Origin: Ilyonectria destructans
Lineage: Eukaryota; Ascomycota; Sordariomycetes; Hypocreales; Nectriaceae
DNA: 64,000 bases
NCBI GenBank assembly: GCA_020740775.1
Contig: JAHEWK010000001.1
Location: 6,262,001-6,326,000, forward strand
Direction: 5' to 3'
Below, one piece after another: positions 24,196-35,491 of the stretch. The position numbers and the translations under genes were made by a program. The number at the start of each line of letters is the position of its first letter. Within the stretch, counting starts at the first letter, position 1. Below the pieces are notes generated by a model. That model was given only the letters and a program-made list of their open reading frames with translations, had not been told where the DNA came from and searched no databases.

Positions 24196-27100
24196 GGCGC
24201 AGCTACCTTGGTTTTGGGGAGACGAGTTGCGCGATGGAAGGGCAAGATATCGTAACTCCCTGTCGAAGTCTGGGGAAGAGAGTGACTCGACACACACCCC
24301 AATGACTCTGGAACTCTGGGGAGGATCTGAGGCAAGGCCGTCCAGCGATGGCGTGCTGAGCTCTCGAGCGCACTGGGCTGGTCCACCCAAGAGTTTGCGC
24401 CAGAACCCCAGTCACAATCCCCGTCAGCCCTCTAGGACGGTCGGTCGGCCGCTTTTAGGTGCCGCTAGGGCCTGAGGTACACAGTACGGGCTGGGCACTG
24501 TCCGCTGCAACTGGTTAGATTTGGTCGGACGGCGTGCGATCGAGTTTCGCGTGCTGCGTGTGTGGGAGATGCGATGTCTTGCGCTTCTGAGGTGCGTGTG
24601 TGAGTGAGTTTGGGTGGGTGAGCGAGTGAGCGAGTGAGAGCTGGCGGTGGATGCGATAAAGGCCCTTCGGGTCGTCGGCGGAAGCTGGGTTTACGGTACG
24701 TTGCCTGCCCGTGTCCCACTGAGGGCGACATGCAGAGCGATAGGGCGAGGGCGGGGAGCGAAATAGAGGGGGAGGCGACCAACGGAATTTGTTACCTCAT
24801 GGAGCCTTTTTTTTGGGTTGACCTTACGTACAGGACAGTCACCGAATGCCGTGTATTACATGGCCGGCGCAGGCAATTGGGCATTCATTTGCAACTTTGC
24901 GCCGTCGCTTGATTATGCAGCTGCAGAGCAACCTCGGACGGCTCTGTTGTGCAGCCCGAGTCCGTGTGTCTATTCAAGGTTGTACATGCAAATCTTGTGC
25001 TCAAAACACTAACATAACTCCTGTTCGACGGGGCCTGGGAGTGTTATTTCGCGGATTGAGCGACCGCCCGGCGACCCTGGCCTATGTGGTATGTGTGGTA
25101 TGGGGGGTGCCAGGTTCCTGGGAGGCACGGTACCCCCTGGGCTCAACACTCAGGCAGTAAATTCCCCATGGCTCACAGGACTGCTGTCGAATTTGGGCCT
25201 GAGATGGCGTTATCGCAAGGGCTGCTGGCACCGATCGGGCGGATAGACAATAGGCTGACTGATAAAGTGGGTCCGGCACGGCAATCGGAGGACGGCTCGC
25301 TCGCCGGTGGTTGTACATTCAGCATGCAAATGGCTTTGAAGCTGAAGCTGGCTTTGCTGGGCATTCGCCACCTTGCGTGCTGATGCCGCGGGTCATGGGA
25401 TTTGGCAGCGCCATCGTCATCATCACCAATTTGGACACCCGTTGGAGTTGTTGCTGACTACCATCAGGGTCGTATACAGTGGTGGTCTATTAGTCCCGAC
25501 TTGTTTGCACGGAGCGTCACAGCATGCGGCCAACTGGGGCATCGACGGGGTCAGGGTCGTCTCTAATGCACCATTTGCTCTGCCCTAATGCGTCCCCGGG
25601 CAGCATCCCGACACGGCCCTCGCATCTGCCGCTCTCAACGCCCAATCATGGCTGTTCTCCCTCGTCTCGCGCATCTCTGCATTTTTTAGGTCTGGAGTCT
25701 CTCTTCTCCGCCCCTCTCTTGGGCATTTCTGCCGCCATTTCTTCTCCGTTTTTCTTTCTTTTTAGATGGCTTACATACCCCATTTCCAATCTGCCCCAAG
25801 ACATCACATCGCATTTACCACGCATTCGATCAGCCTCGAACGCCCTCAGCCCCTTTGCCGCATCCACCTCAACAACTTCGCCCCATGCACAAAATTCTTG
25901 CGCAAGCCGTCGGTTCGGCATATCCCATTCTCAAATGACGTGATTGCCATGGCGTCTGGACGGACCGAACCCTCCCTTGATACTACCGAAAGGCTACCGC
26001 CAGCCGCCAAACGCCATACGCCATCTCCGAGACCCGTCCTATACGTAGTACGACATCGCCTCACCTCGCCTATGGCCCAAGGATCACGAATCAACCAAGT
26101 CATCAAGGCATTTCCTAGGTCATGCCACTGTCGAACAACATGGATCATCTCCCGTGATTCTGTCGCAATGCGTCTGTGTTGAGCCCTAGCAGGCCCAGCC
26201 AGTCTACTGGTTTCGGGTGACGCAGCTCATCTGCTTGCTCACTCAGCTCGCCGAGCACATCATCCTGTGGCCCAGTGGCGCTGAAACCAACCTCTGAGAA
26301 TATTGGCCATGGTCATGTCATGTTCACCCCATCAGAAATGCTCCTGGAACCTTTTCAACCTCTCCGCGCCCGCTGGAGATTTCATCATCTTCCCTCGCAA
26401 TCTTCCGGAATCCATGCGCAACTCGGTACTCCGACAAACAGCGATCCCCTGCTTCCGTTGATTCCGGCAACCATCAGTCCCTCGGTATCGATGAAGATCT
26501 ATCCGAGCTCCACGAATCGTTTCGCAACGCGTCTCCGTGTCAGAAGCGGTCAGTTCAGGCTGCTCACCTCCACTCGCTTGCTTGCGCCTTGCAGATCCCA
26601 GGATATGTCCCAACACATGTCCTACCACATGTCCGACCACAGCTTCACTTCAGCCACTCATCTCGCTGCAAAAGTCGGTTCACAGCCGCAAACCTGGCGA
26701 CATCGCGTGTCGGTATGGCGGCATTAGATACGAAACGAGGCTTACACCCCCTTGGTGCCCTGTTTGCGCCCGTCTCTGGCCAGCGTGTCTTGATCGGGTG
26801 CGTGTAGTGATCTTGGCAAGCTGCGGAGTCTGTGACTTCGGGAAGTCCAAACCCTACTTACCGCTCAAAAGCAACTTGTGTGTCTGAAATGTTCCTCCTC
26901 TGTAGTCTCCGTAGACAGTCCACGTAAGATGTAGGGAGAAGTCCACCAACGCACCACGCACTGTAAGGAGGATGCAGTCTTGATTGGACGCAGAGCACTG
27001 CAGTGTTGGATTTGTCCTACACCAAGACGACACAACATATTTGTAATTCTCCAAACGAATCAAAGAGCCTCGATATCAAACCTACCGCTCGGTCAGAAGG

Positions 27101-27312
27101 GCGATGACCATCTCGATCTCATCAATTAGAAGTTTAAACGGCCCCATGCCTGTGATGAATTCCAAGACCTGCATATCAATATGTGCTAAGCATTGCATCC
27201 TAGCGAATCAGGTCTTGCTGCACCTCCACCCGCACTTTCTTACAGCTGGCCAAGGAACTTCAGGCAAATTTTCAAGCTCCGTCGCCATCAACAAGCGGGT
27301 CTCACGACTCCG
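24196..27312. other. Long gene-free interval upstream of sconB
   Basis: About 3.1 kb. It contains GAGTGA/GCGAGTGA runs near 24600-24640 and three 12-bp ATGTCC-type units at 26605-26640. Open frames such as 25766-26182 and 26275-26727 show no domain or splice support. The proximal part should hold the sconB promoter. Confidence 0.5.
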
Positions 27313-27414
27313 GGTGAGATGGCCGAGTTGGTTATGGCGCCAGGTTAAGGTCAACCTTAACACCTCAATTTCCTGGTGGAGCAATCCTCCTGGGTTCGAA
27401 TCCCAGTCTCATCA
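27313..27414 (+). tRNA. tRNA-Leu(AAG) with a 20-nt intron
   Basis: The acceptor stem pairs GGTGAGA (27313-27319) with TCTCATC (27407-27413), with one G:U, and the discriminator is A. The D-arm region (TGGCCGAGTTGG) matches box A. The anticodon stem CCAGG/CCTGG encloses TTAAGG, so the anticodon is AAG after removal of about 20 nt at the canonical position 37/38. A long variable arm (GGA/TCC) and the T-arm CTGGG-TTCGAAT-CCCAG, matching box B, complete a class II tRNA. A T-rich run at 27419-27425 is a suitable Pol III terminator. The intron contains CCTT, able to pair with the anticodon AAGG, as in known fungal tRNA-Leu precursors. Confidence 0.93.
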
Positions 27415-28369
27415 TATCTTTTTGTGTTTTCCATGTACTTCTTTCGCATGAAGCCCATTCTTTTTTGATACTCGTTCCAGGTAGGTTTCAGAGACGTTGA
27501 GTTTGAGAGGGACATAAGGGGCTCGGAACATGATGCCTGGAAAGATATTACAGCAACTTCATCACCACCGGCTAAGATGCCATGTCTTTCAAATGCGAGT
27601 TGTTGTAAATTATTGACGTAATCTCGATGGCTATTTTTCTTTTCTTGAGCATTGTATTTTAGCTCAAAACGGGCTCTTATGACCTCCCCTCACAGGGAAC
27701 ATCCATACCAGTGATATTCTGCGACGAGGAAGGACAGATGACAGTGGGAGGCCCTCTATAGGTAGAATTCAGTAATATTTCTATTCAACTCAATTAGAGC
27801 ATTTAAGCTCATATTTTATAGGTTTATGTATGCCTAGGCCGGGAGGCATTCAGCCATGCGAGTTTAGGGCAATGTCAGGGGCCCTCCATGACGTGGAATA
27901 ATTACATCCCAAACATGCTCTATACTCTATCACTACGTCATTTATCTTAGTGAAATATTGCCCAGGCGAATTAATCTAATCATATCATTACTTAAAGAGG
28001 CTGGTGGTATCGCCGCTGTGTATCTAATGGTAGGTGTCTCAAAGTTGCGGCAATGCAGCATCCTCCATACCAGTGCGTGGCTCATCATAGGGGAGCCCAT
28101 ATCAGGAGACGACGTTGACGATCAATTCTCATTGAAGTTTCGCTGTTCTTTAATCCTTTTCTAACACACTTCTGCTGCCACCATGTCGTGCCTCGCGCGG
28201 TTAGTTCAACAGCTCAACGCTCAGATCAACGCCTCCGGGTACGAAAACACCGACGATGAGACCATCTTCAGACTTACAGGCCGAACATCCCGAAACGAAC
28301 ATGTCGATGCAAGAAGTTGGCTAGCGGCATGATTTGGGCTCGGAGATAAGCCCTCCATTGGCCCCTCGG
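27415..28369. other. AT-richer interval upstream of a membrane protein gene
   Basis: The base composition is more AT-rich than its surroundings. A start-like ATG with a strong context (CCACCATG) sits at 28183 and opens a 49-codon frame. It may be an upstream exon of the next gene or a short upstream ORF. No other gene is seen. Confidence 0.5.
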
Positions 28370-29074
28370 ATGCAGCCGCCGGATTACTTTGACGAGGGCG
28401 TGCGTCCTGTGTATCAGGCGGCGAGTTGCAAAACTTCGAAGATCAAGATAAACAAAACCGTCGTCGTACGGATTCTCGCATCTTTATTTATCACAACCAT
28501 CGTGGCAGTCATTGTCGCAGCAGTTGTGGGAAAGATCTATGCTGGAAAGTCCCCGGGACGGCCAGTCGAGGCACAGCAAACATCAGCGTAGGTCCTCTTT
28601 CAAGCAGTCTCTGACAGGCTGGGTTCTAATTTCGAAAACAGGAGTGCGACAGAAACAGAAGCCTGGACAACACTCACCATCACTACGACCCTTACAATAA
28701 CAAATGGTGGGAACGGTCGTCAACTTCAGGTCAAAACAACGTCAGCGCCTCGCCCGTTAGCTATTCCAACACACGCACATGTCATCTTCGACTGTCCCTC
28801 GTTCGCACAGGCCACGGCGACTCTCGCAGCGAGGAACGAGCACTTGATACTAGGGCCCGTCTGCGATGCCCTAGATCCGGAGGAAAACGAACAGGATAAC
28901 ATCCCCGGGGTGGAGACGTATTCGCATCAGAACTGTCTCTTGGCGCGAGCATCATATCTAAGTTGTGGGTGGGAGGTGAACTACCGATGTACCGCATCGT
29001 GTCATTCTGTCAAGACGGAGAGGGGAAAAGCGGGTGAGGTTTTGGTAGACGACTGGGAATGGGATGCTGGTTGA
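28370..29074 (+). CDS. Small single-pass membrane protein, function unknown
   Basis: Two exons, 28370-28587 and 28642-29074, joined by a 54-nt GTAGGT...ACAG intron, encode 216 residues from the first clear in-frame ATG. The order is: about 30 residues with basic Lys/Arg, one strongly hydrophobic helix (about residues 33-56, IVAVIVAAVVGKIY), a Thr-rich segment with ITTTLTIT, then an outer domain with several cysteines (FDCPS, PVCDA, NCLLA, LSCGW, YRCTASC). This is the architecture of numerous fungal type II-like membrane proteins of unknown role. The true start may lie upstream at 28183 through another intron (GTTAGT at 28200 or GTACGA at 28239 to AAG at 28350 both keep phase). I do not recognise the family. 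Confidence 0.62.
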
Positions 29075-29448
29075 GTCATGCGTGTGCCACGTTCCGTGTA
29101 AGAGAAGGTGCTAGTGTTCGGGACATATGTTTGTTTGTGAGACAGTTAGATGTCAACTTTTCAATCAAGTACGAATATTTGGTATAAACAGGGCTTTAGA
29201 AAGACCCCCGAAACATGATTGATAAAAACAATAGTCCAAAACTGGAGGTTCGTAAGGGGAGAGAGACAAGTAAATCCGCGATGTGAGAGAAGGTCTAGGG
29301 TACCGCGCCAAGCCTCGATGGATACGCCCCACTAAAAGTCGCATCGAAATTCTCTGCCGCCCAAACAAGCTTCAGTACTTGATGGAAATATAGACTGGCG
29401 ATCCTCTCTCTATTCCTCCCCCTCCACCACATCACATTAGATGCAGCT
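29075..29448. other. Intergenic
   Basis: Short interval between co-directional genes. It ends in a pyrimidine-rich leader (29399-29430) just before the pus1 start. Nothing else was seen. Confidence 0.55.
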
Positions 29449-31369
29449 ATGGCGGCTGACAACGAGGCTCCTGTCGCGAGCAACGCCAGCAACTCCCGCC
29501 CTAGCGAGGGTTCGGGCAACGGCAATGCCGATGGCGGCGCTTCTTCCAATAACGAGTCTGGCAAGGATGGGTTCCGTCGCAATCCTCGACACGACCACCG
29601 AACCCGCGGCAAGGGCCGAAGCGAGAAAGGACGAGGCGAATGGAGGTATGTCTTCTCGTTGCACATCTTTGACGGGTCACACGTACCAATGGGACTAACC
29701 AGATGTTAGCCGGCAGAAGAACGACAAGCGCAAGAAGAACGACGAGTATCACGAGTACAAGCGCCGCAAGCTGAACGAGCGGGGAGACACGGCCGAGGCC
29801 AAAAACCCCTTCTCCAAGGATGAGATTTCCGCCGAGGAGCGCCGCCCCAAGCGCAAAGTCGCGGTCCTGGTCGGCTATGCTGGCACTGGATACAAGGGCA
29901 TGCAGGTCAACGGCGACGAGAAGACTATCGAGGCGGACCTGTTCAAGGCCTTTGTCGCCGCCGGCGCCATCTCCAAGGCCAACGCCGACGATCCCAAGAA
30001 GTCAAGCCTGATCCGTTGTGCGCGAACCGACAAGGGTGTCCACGCCGCGGGCAACGTCATCAGCCTGAAGCTCATCATCGAGGACGACGATGTCATCCAA
30101 AAGATCAACGATGCTCTGCCGGATCAGATCCGCGTCTGGGACATCCAGAGGACCAACAACGCTTTCAGCTGCTACCAGCTGTGCGATTCGCGGTGGTACG
30201 AGTACCTCATGCCGAGTTACTGCCTGCTGCCTCCCCACCCCGAGACCTTCTTGGGCAGGAAGCTTGTTGAGCTTGCCAAGGAGCACAACGTGGAAGACGA
30301 CCTCAACGCCAAGATGGCCGACGTGAAGGACTTCTGGACCGATGTGGAAGAGAAGGAGATCAAGCCCATCCTGGCTCGATTGGACCCCGAGGTTAGGGCT
30401 GCTGTTTTGGAGCGATTGCACGTCGCCGAAGAGTCTGGCCAGACCGAGGAAGACAAGGAGGAGAAGGAGGAGGAGAAGCCTGCTGCTGAGACGGCCCCCG
30501 AGGGTGCTGCTGAGTCTGGAGCACCCCAGGCCACCGTCACTCTCGAGAGCCACCAGCCCAAGGGCCGCGAACTCGGACCCATCGACTTCGCGCTCCGCGA
30601 CATCAAGGCCGCCTACGTTACGGCCAAGCGCCGCTACCGCGTCACCCCCGACCGTCTCCAGCGACTCCAGGACACTCTGGACAAGTACACTGGCACGCGC
30701 AACTTCCACAACTACACGGTACAGAAGTCCTTCTTCGATGCCTCAGCAAAGCGCCACATCAAGTCCTTCATTGCGAACCCCGAGCCCATCATCATCAACG
30801 ACACCGAGTGGCTCTCGCTCAAGGTCCATGGACAGAGCTTCATGATGCATCAAATCCGCAAAATGGTCGGCCTCGCCAGCTTGATGGTCCGCTGCGGAAC
30901 TCCCCTCGAGCGTGTCGAGGAGAGCTACCTGAACCAGAAGATGGCCATCCCCAAGGCTCCCGGCCTGGGACTGTTGCTCGAGCGACCCGTCTTCCACAAC
31001 TACAACAGGAAAGCGATGGAGGCGTTCCAGAAGGAGACGATTGACTTTGCGAAGTACGACGAGAAGATCCTGGCGTTCAAGGACGAGCAGATTTACCAGC
31101 GAATTTTTAACGTAGAGGAGAAAGACAACTCGTAAGTTTAACCTGATATCTATGGCAATTGCCAGCAATGCTAACACCCCGCAAGGTTCCACATGTTCTT
31201 CAACCAGATCGACCAGTTCAAGACGAACCACTTCCTGTGGCTGACCGCAGGTGGCATGAAGGCTGCTGAGATTTCCCGTGATTCGACCGGCGAGAAGGTG
31301 CAGCGAGATGTAGACAAGCGACTGGGCGATGATGATGAAGATGAGGACCCCGAGGGTGGTGAGGGTTAA
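29449..31369 (+). CDS. pus1: tRNA pseudouridine synthase 1
   Basis: Three exons, 29449-29645, 29710-31131 and 31186-31369, encode 600 residues. The N-terminus is disordered, Asn/Ser/Gly-rich and then Lys/Arg-rich (RQKNDKRKKN), fitting a nuclear localisation signal. The TruA-type catalytic core follows, with VGYAGTGYKGMQ and the catalytic motif RCARTDKGVHA, whose Asp is the nucleophile. Further core blocks are NAFSCYQLCDSRWYEY, GTRNFHNYT and HQIRKMVGL. A Glu/Lys-rich acidic insert of about 50 residues separates the two halves, and the tail is acidic. Pus1 isomerises uridines in tRNA anticodon arms and in U2 snRNA. The introns are 64 and 54 nt. An overlapping ATG at 29441 is in another frame. 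Confidence 0.95.
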
Positions 31370-31709
31370 GCGTATGAGTCTTGGATATGTATGAGATGGT
31401 AATGAAAAACGCCTGTATGCCTTTACATAGCATTAGATGGGGAGCGTGCCCCTGTTCGCAACAATCAACGGTTTCCGGTACTTTTGAGGAGTCCTTGGGT
31501 CCGTGGTGAAGTTCTTGAGTTATGGAATAGTACAGTTGGTCTTCACTAAGCATGACTTGGCATCAAAACGAGCATGCAATGCGCTTTGTATTGTACTTTT
31601 TTGAAATCCCGAGGCTCTGGGTATCTAAATCCGTCCTCGTCCCAAGCAAACCCCAACGCCCAAACCAAACGCCTATCAGCATGCCCGCCTCCATCCACAG
31701 CATCATCAC
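31370..31709. other. Convergent 3' flanks
   Basis: Short interval between the ends of pus1 and the minus-strand Mediator gene. Nothing coding was seen. Confidence 0.6.
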
Positions 31710-32395
31710 TCACCGCCCCGTCGTAACCGAGCCCGCAGTGGTCCCATCGGCCTGCGCTATGGCCGTCACCGTGGCCGAGGCGGAAGCCGCGTCGTCGCCG
31801 GAGCCAAGGGCCTCCCAGGAACCGCCGCAGCGCTGAGCGAGCGCCTGCATGCCGCGGGCGTCGAGGACGTCGAGCAGCGAGGCGACGGCGCCGACGTCGC
31901 GGTCGATCTGCTCCTCCTTTGCGCGGGCGTTGGGGTCGCCGCGGCCGAGAGGGCCAAAGACCCAGAGCTCCTTGATCTTGCGCGAGAGGGCGAGGAGTTC
32001 CTTGATGGAGGTGTACTGGGAATACGTTAAAACAGTTGTCCCCTTTGCTTAATGAGATAAGCGGGAGTGGGAGGCTCGGGCTTACCAGGCCGTCAAACTC
32101 CATCTTCATGGATATGCCCGTCACAGCGATGGCTTCCGGGTTGGCGTTGTTGCGCTCGCCCTCGGCCTGGATCGTGGCCAGCATCATGAGGGTGCGGTAG
32201 CGGGTGAGGACGTCCGCAACGAGGCGGTTGTGCGTGTCTAGACAGAGGGAATTAGCGTCTTTGCTACATGTCGACCCGGCCTTTGGTGAATCGTGTGTTC
32301 CATGTGCTGCAGACGACGATGCAAGCAAAACAAGGCTACGAGGCTGGCATCTTACCCATGAGATTGGACGCCGCAGCTTGTTGCGAGCGGTCCAT
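31710..32395 (-). CDS. med22: Mediator complex subunit 22 (Srb6 family)
   Basis: Three exons on the minus strand, 32395-32356, 32237-32086 and 32015-31710, encode 165 residues. All junctions have standard signals (GTAAG donors, CTAG and CCCAG acceptors) and compatible phases. The protein is helical throughout. Its conserved order is a SNLMDTHNRLVADVLTRY start, an IQAEGE segment, SMKMEFDGLYTSIKELL and SRKIKELWVFGPLGRGDP, then a variable Ala/Thr-rich tail. This matches fungal Med22, a head-module subunit that pairs with Med11 and connects activators to RNA polymerase II. The 70-nt and 118-nt introns split the gene so finely that no long open frame reveals it. The family call rests on these motifs from memory. 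Confidence 0.85.
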
Positions 32396-33071
32396 GCTGT
32401 GCGAGGTTCAAGTGCGAGACCGGGGTGCGGAGGACTATAGAGAGGTTTGAGGCTAAGAAAAAAAAGAGGGTGAGGTGTGACAAAACGCTTCCATCCAGAT
32501 GAGACGAGACGTTGATGAGACGTTGATGAGATGCAAGGCTAGAGCTGGAGTTGGCTTTGGCGTCGTTGGTGCGCACGGCTTTGCTTGAGCTGGTGGGGGT
32601 GGGGCCAGGAGATTCCGTGGTGGCGGTGGGGTGCAGTATTCCCGTAAGCCTCTGAGAATACTGACCGGTATTTGATCAACAGGAGACTATCTGTACAACG
32701 CGTAATTGAGTATAGCTTGAACAAGTTGATTGGACATGATATTGGACATCTCAATGGCGTTGAGGTTTCATTTCACATCTTCTAGACTCCCCACCTTCTT
32801 CTAGTGCTAATTTTGTCCCGACTACTTTACGTACGCAGATACAGAGATGCCTTGCCCCTATTACCAGACGCCCATTTCAGTTAATTCCATATAATAAAAC
32901 AGCCCAACAACCCGGCAAGGCAGATGCTGGCGACCTTTTTGAAATGCCCATGATGCCGAGACCAAACTCCCTGGTCAATGCAATCCAGATTGCGCGCGGG
33001 GCCCTGGTATCGTCTCCCTTCCAACTCGTACACGCGCCGTTCACCCATCAGTATTATCGTGGAGCTGCTTC
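32396..33071. other. Intergenic between co-directional minus-strand genes
   Basis: Contains the med22 5' flank and the 3' flank of the DUF3431 gene. No gene or repeat of note was found. Confidence 0.6.
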
Positions 33072-34178
33072 TTACGGCAGACCAGTCCACCCACGGTCCT
33101 CCTGCTTCCAGCCCTTTTGTGGCCAACCCTTAGGCAGTGTCGAAAAGGGCGGGAGAATGTACTGGCCCTCGCACTTGGAGGTTTCGCACTTCATGTCGCA
33201 CATGCCATAGTTCTGGCAGTAACAGTCGGAAGCGTTAGGGCAATGGACTGCCTTCTTGCCGAAAATGACTGGAGGAATTCCGAATTAGCACTGGTTCAGG
33301 CGGATAGGGGAAGTAGAAAAGGGGTTCCTTACCATGCCATGAATACTCGAGAACTCGCCCGCTCAGGTCATCGCCCAGCGGCGACACCAACAGCCACTCG
33401 CGGAAGCGGACATACTCGGCGCGGGGCCGCAGGCGGATCGTCTCGCGGCGGACGGCGAACTGCGAGCAGCAGGTAACGCCAATCTCCTCGGGAACGGGGA
33501 GACTGGGGAAGAGCTCCTCGAAGGCGGCCTTGTAGACGTGGCGGGCGTGGACGGGCTCGTTCTCCTTGGTGGGGGTTTCGTCCTGGATGGGCTTGATCTC
33601 GGCGGGGCAGCCGAGGACCCAGACGCAGCGCAGGTTGGCGTAGCCGACCTTCTTGAGGTTGTCGAAGCGGAACTTCTGCAGCAGAGGGAGCGCATCGTAG
33701 TCGGGGTTGTCGTTGTGCCACTGGAAGCGCTCGGCGTGGTGGAAGATGACGTTTCCGGGCAGGTCGTCGTAGCGGTCGATGATGTAGCTAGACAGACATG
33801 GTCAGAGGGAATCCAAGACAAGGGAAGCTGCATGGAGCATGGACGGGATAGCTACCTTAAGAAGACCATGGCCTCGCGACCCTTATTCATCGGGACCGTC
33901 AGCTTCGCCTTGTTGTCATCGACGACGTAAATGTTCTTCTTCCACTCGGGCAGGTATTCGTCGAGCCACGAGACGTTCTCGTGCTTCATGCTGGCCACCA
34001 CCATCTCGACATCGTCGTCGCCGAGGTGCTGCGACGCCAAGCTCTTGCCGCGGTTGGGGCCGTTCGACGAGGGCAGGATGTTGTCGCGGAAGATGATGAG
34101 GATGAAGATGACGAAGACGCAGATGCCAATGAGGTTGACGCGGTTCGCGCGCTGGCGCGGGCTCCAGCGACCAGGCAT
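33072..34178 (-). CDS. DUF3431 family type II membrane protein
   Basis: Three exons on the minus strand, 34178-33856, 33787-33333 and 33268-33072, encode 324 residues. A basic N-terminus (MPGRWSPRQRANR) precedes one hydrophobic segment (residues 14-31) and a luminal domain. That domain has the DUF3431 blocks: VEMVVASMKHENVSWLDEYLPEW, YVVDDNKAKLTVPMNKGREAM, a YIIDRYDDLPGNVIFHHAERFQWHND stretch split by an intron, LRCVWVLGCPAEI and CCSQFAVRRE. The topology and Asp-rich motifs resemble Golgi glycan-modifying proteins, but the family has no proven activity that I know of. The last exon adds a Cys-rich tail (C-x7-C-x-C-x5-C-x3-C-x4-C) that looks additional to the core. Confidence 0.88.
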
Positions 34179-35491
34179 GGCTGTGCCAGATCGCGAGGCC
34201 GGGCGGGAGAGCAGAGCAGAGGAGAAGGGGGAGTTGTAGAAGCCCGGTGTTCGTTCGATCGTGGGCGTTCGGGCGGTCGCAAACAGATTCGTTTGGAGAA
34301 GCAAGGGTAAGGTGTTCGGATGTACAATCAGAAGGCGGACTATCACTCCTCCCAGTAGTTTCGCATTCCTTTTCTGGGGGACGGCCACGGGTGACACAGG
34401 GGATACAGGGGGGAGATCGGGGCCGCGGCGGATGGGACAGCAAGGCAGGAAAAACGACAGGGACTACGCAAGGGAGGTGGCGCACTAAGGGCGACTTCGT
34501 AATAGTACGAAGGTAGTAGTACATACGCCAATACGCCCACATCCGCATCCACGCCGTTTCTTCGTATCTTGGGTACCTGGTCTTCCCACTGTGGGCGAAG
34601 TGCCCATCCCTGCATCACGTTTTGTTCCCTTTTGGGTTCGCCTGTCAGCTTTCAAGTTTGCGCAGCGTCAAGCCTCATTCTCGTGTTGCAGGCCCCGCAG
34701 GGAGTCGCTGCTCCACACTGCAACGGCCGCCCTGCAACGTCACTGAGCATTCTTGCGGTGTGCAGAGTGATTAAGCCACCGCGAATTGCGACTGTCCTTT
34801 TCCTTGGCTTCGACATTGGTTCCCCAGGTAGATTTTGGGTGAATTACGGCGTATATGCTGTAAATATGATACTGCGCAGTAATAACTCGGAGCTGAATAA
34901 GGACCTCCCAAGGCTAATGCACCCCTGATATTACCTCCCCTTAGTTACCATTGCTGCTGGCATGTGAATGGTCAGAACCATAACGCTATTTATTGAACGC
35001 CTTTTTTCATGTTGGAAGTAAGTTGGACGAGGACAGCAAACCAGGGAAAATATACCATGCGATTAGAAATACGCGAGGGAGGGAGGTGGCGCAACAGGCC
35101 CGCCTCGACCTCGACTTTCTCTGCACAAGCTCCTATTTTTATCAAGACTCTCTGCAGCGCAACGATAGTTTCCATTGTTTGATATTAGTTGATTTCTTGC
35201 CATGATTATTACCTCCCCCCTACCATGGAGTCTATCGATTTCTTCAATCCTTCTTTGGGCCACCTCTTCAGCGCCTACGGCGTTGGTCTTCATAAACCAC
35301 ATGCCAATTGACGCGTCTGCTCAGCCTGATCGGCGCCTGCAACCAGCTGAAGCCTCTTTTTGGGATAGCACGTTAGCCACAGGCTATGCTTAGTTCAACT
35401 GTGCTCTTTATCTCCTCAGCCATACTTTCGTCCACGGCAATCAACGGACCATGAAGTGGGATCGGTCTACTGATAGCTCCCGGCCCGATCC
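34179..35491. other. Intergenic
   Basis: 5' flank of the DUF3431 gene and then a moderately AT-rich stretch. A short frame from ATG 35225 looks protein-like for 28 codons and then stops; it might belong to the decayed gene downstream. Confidence 0.45.

Noticed and set aside
30002..30709. 235-codon minus-strand frame
   Set aside because: Antisense to the pus1 coding exon. The plus strand carries the catalytic RTDKGVHA motif.
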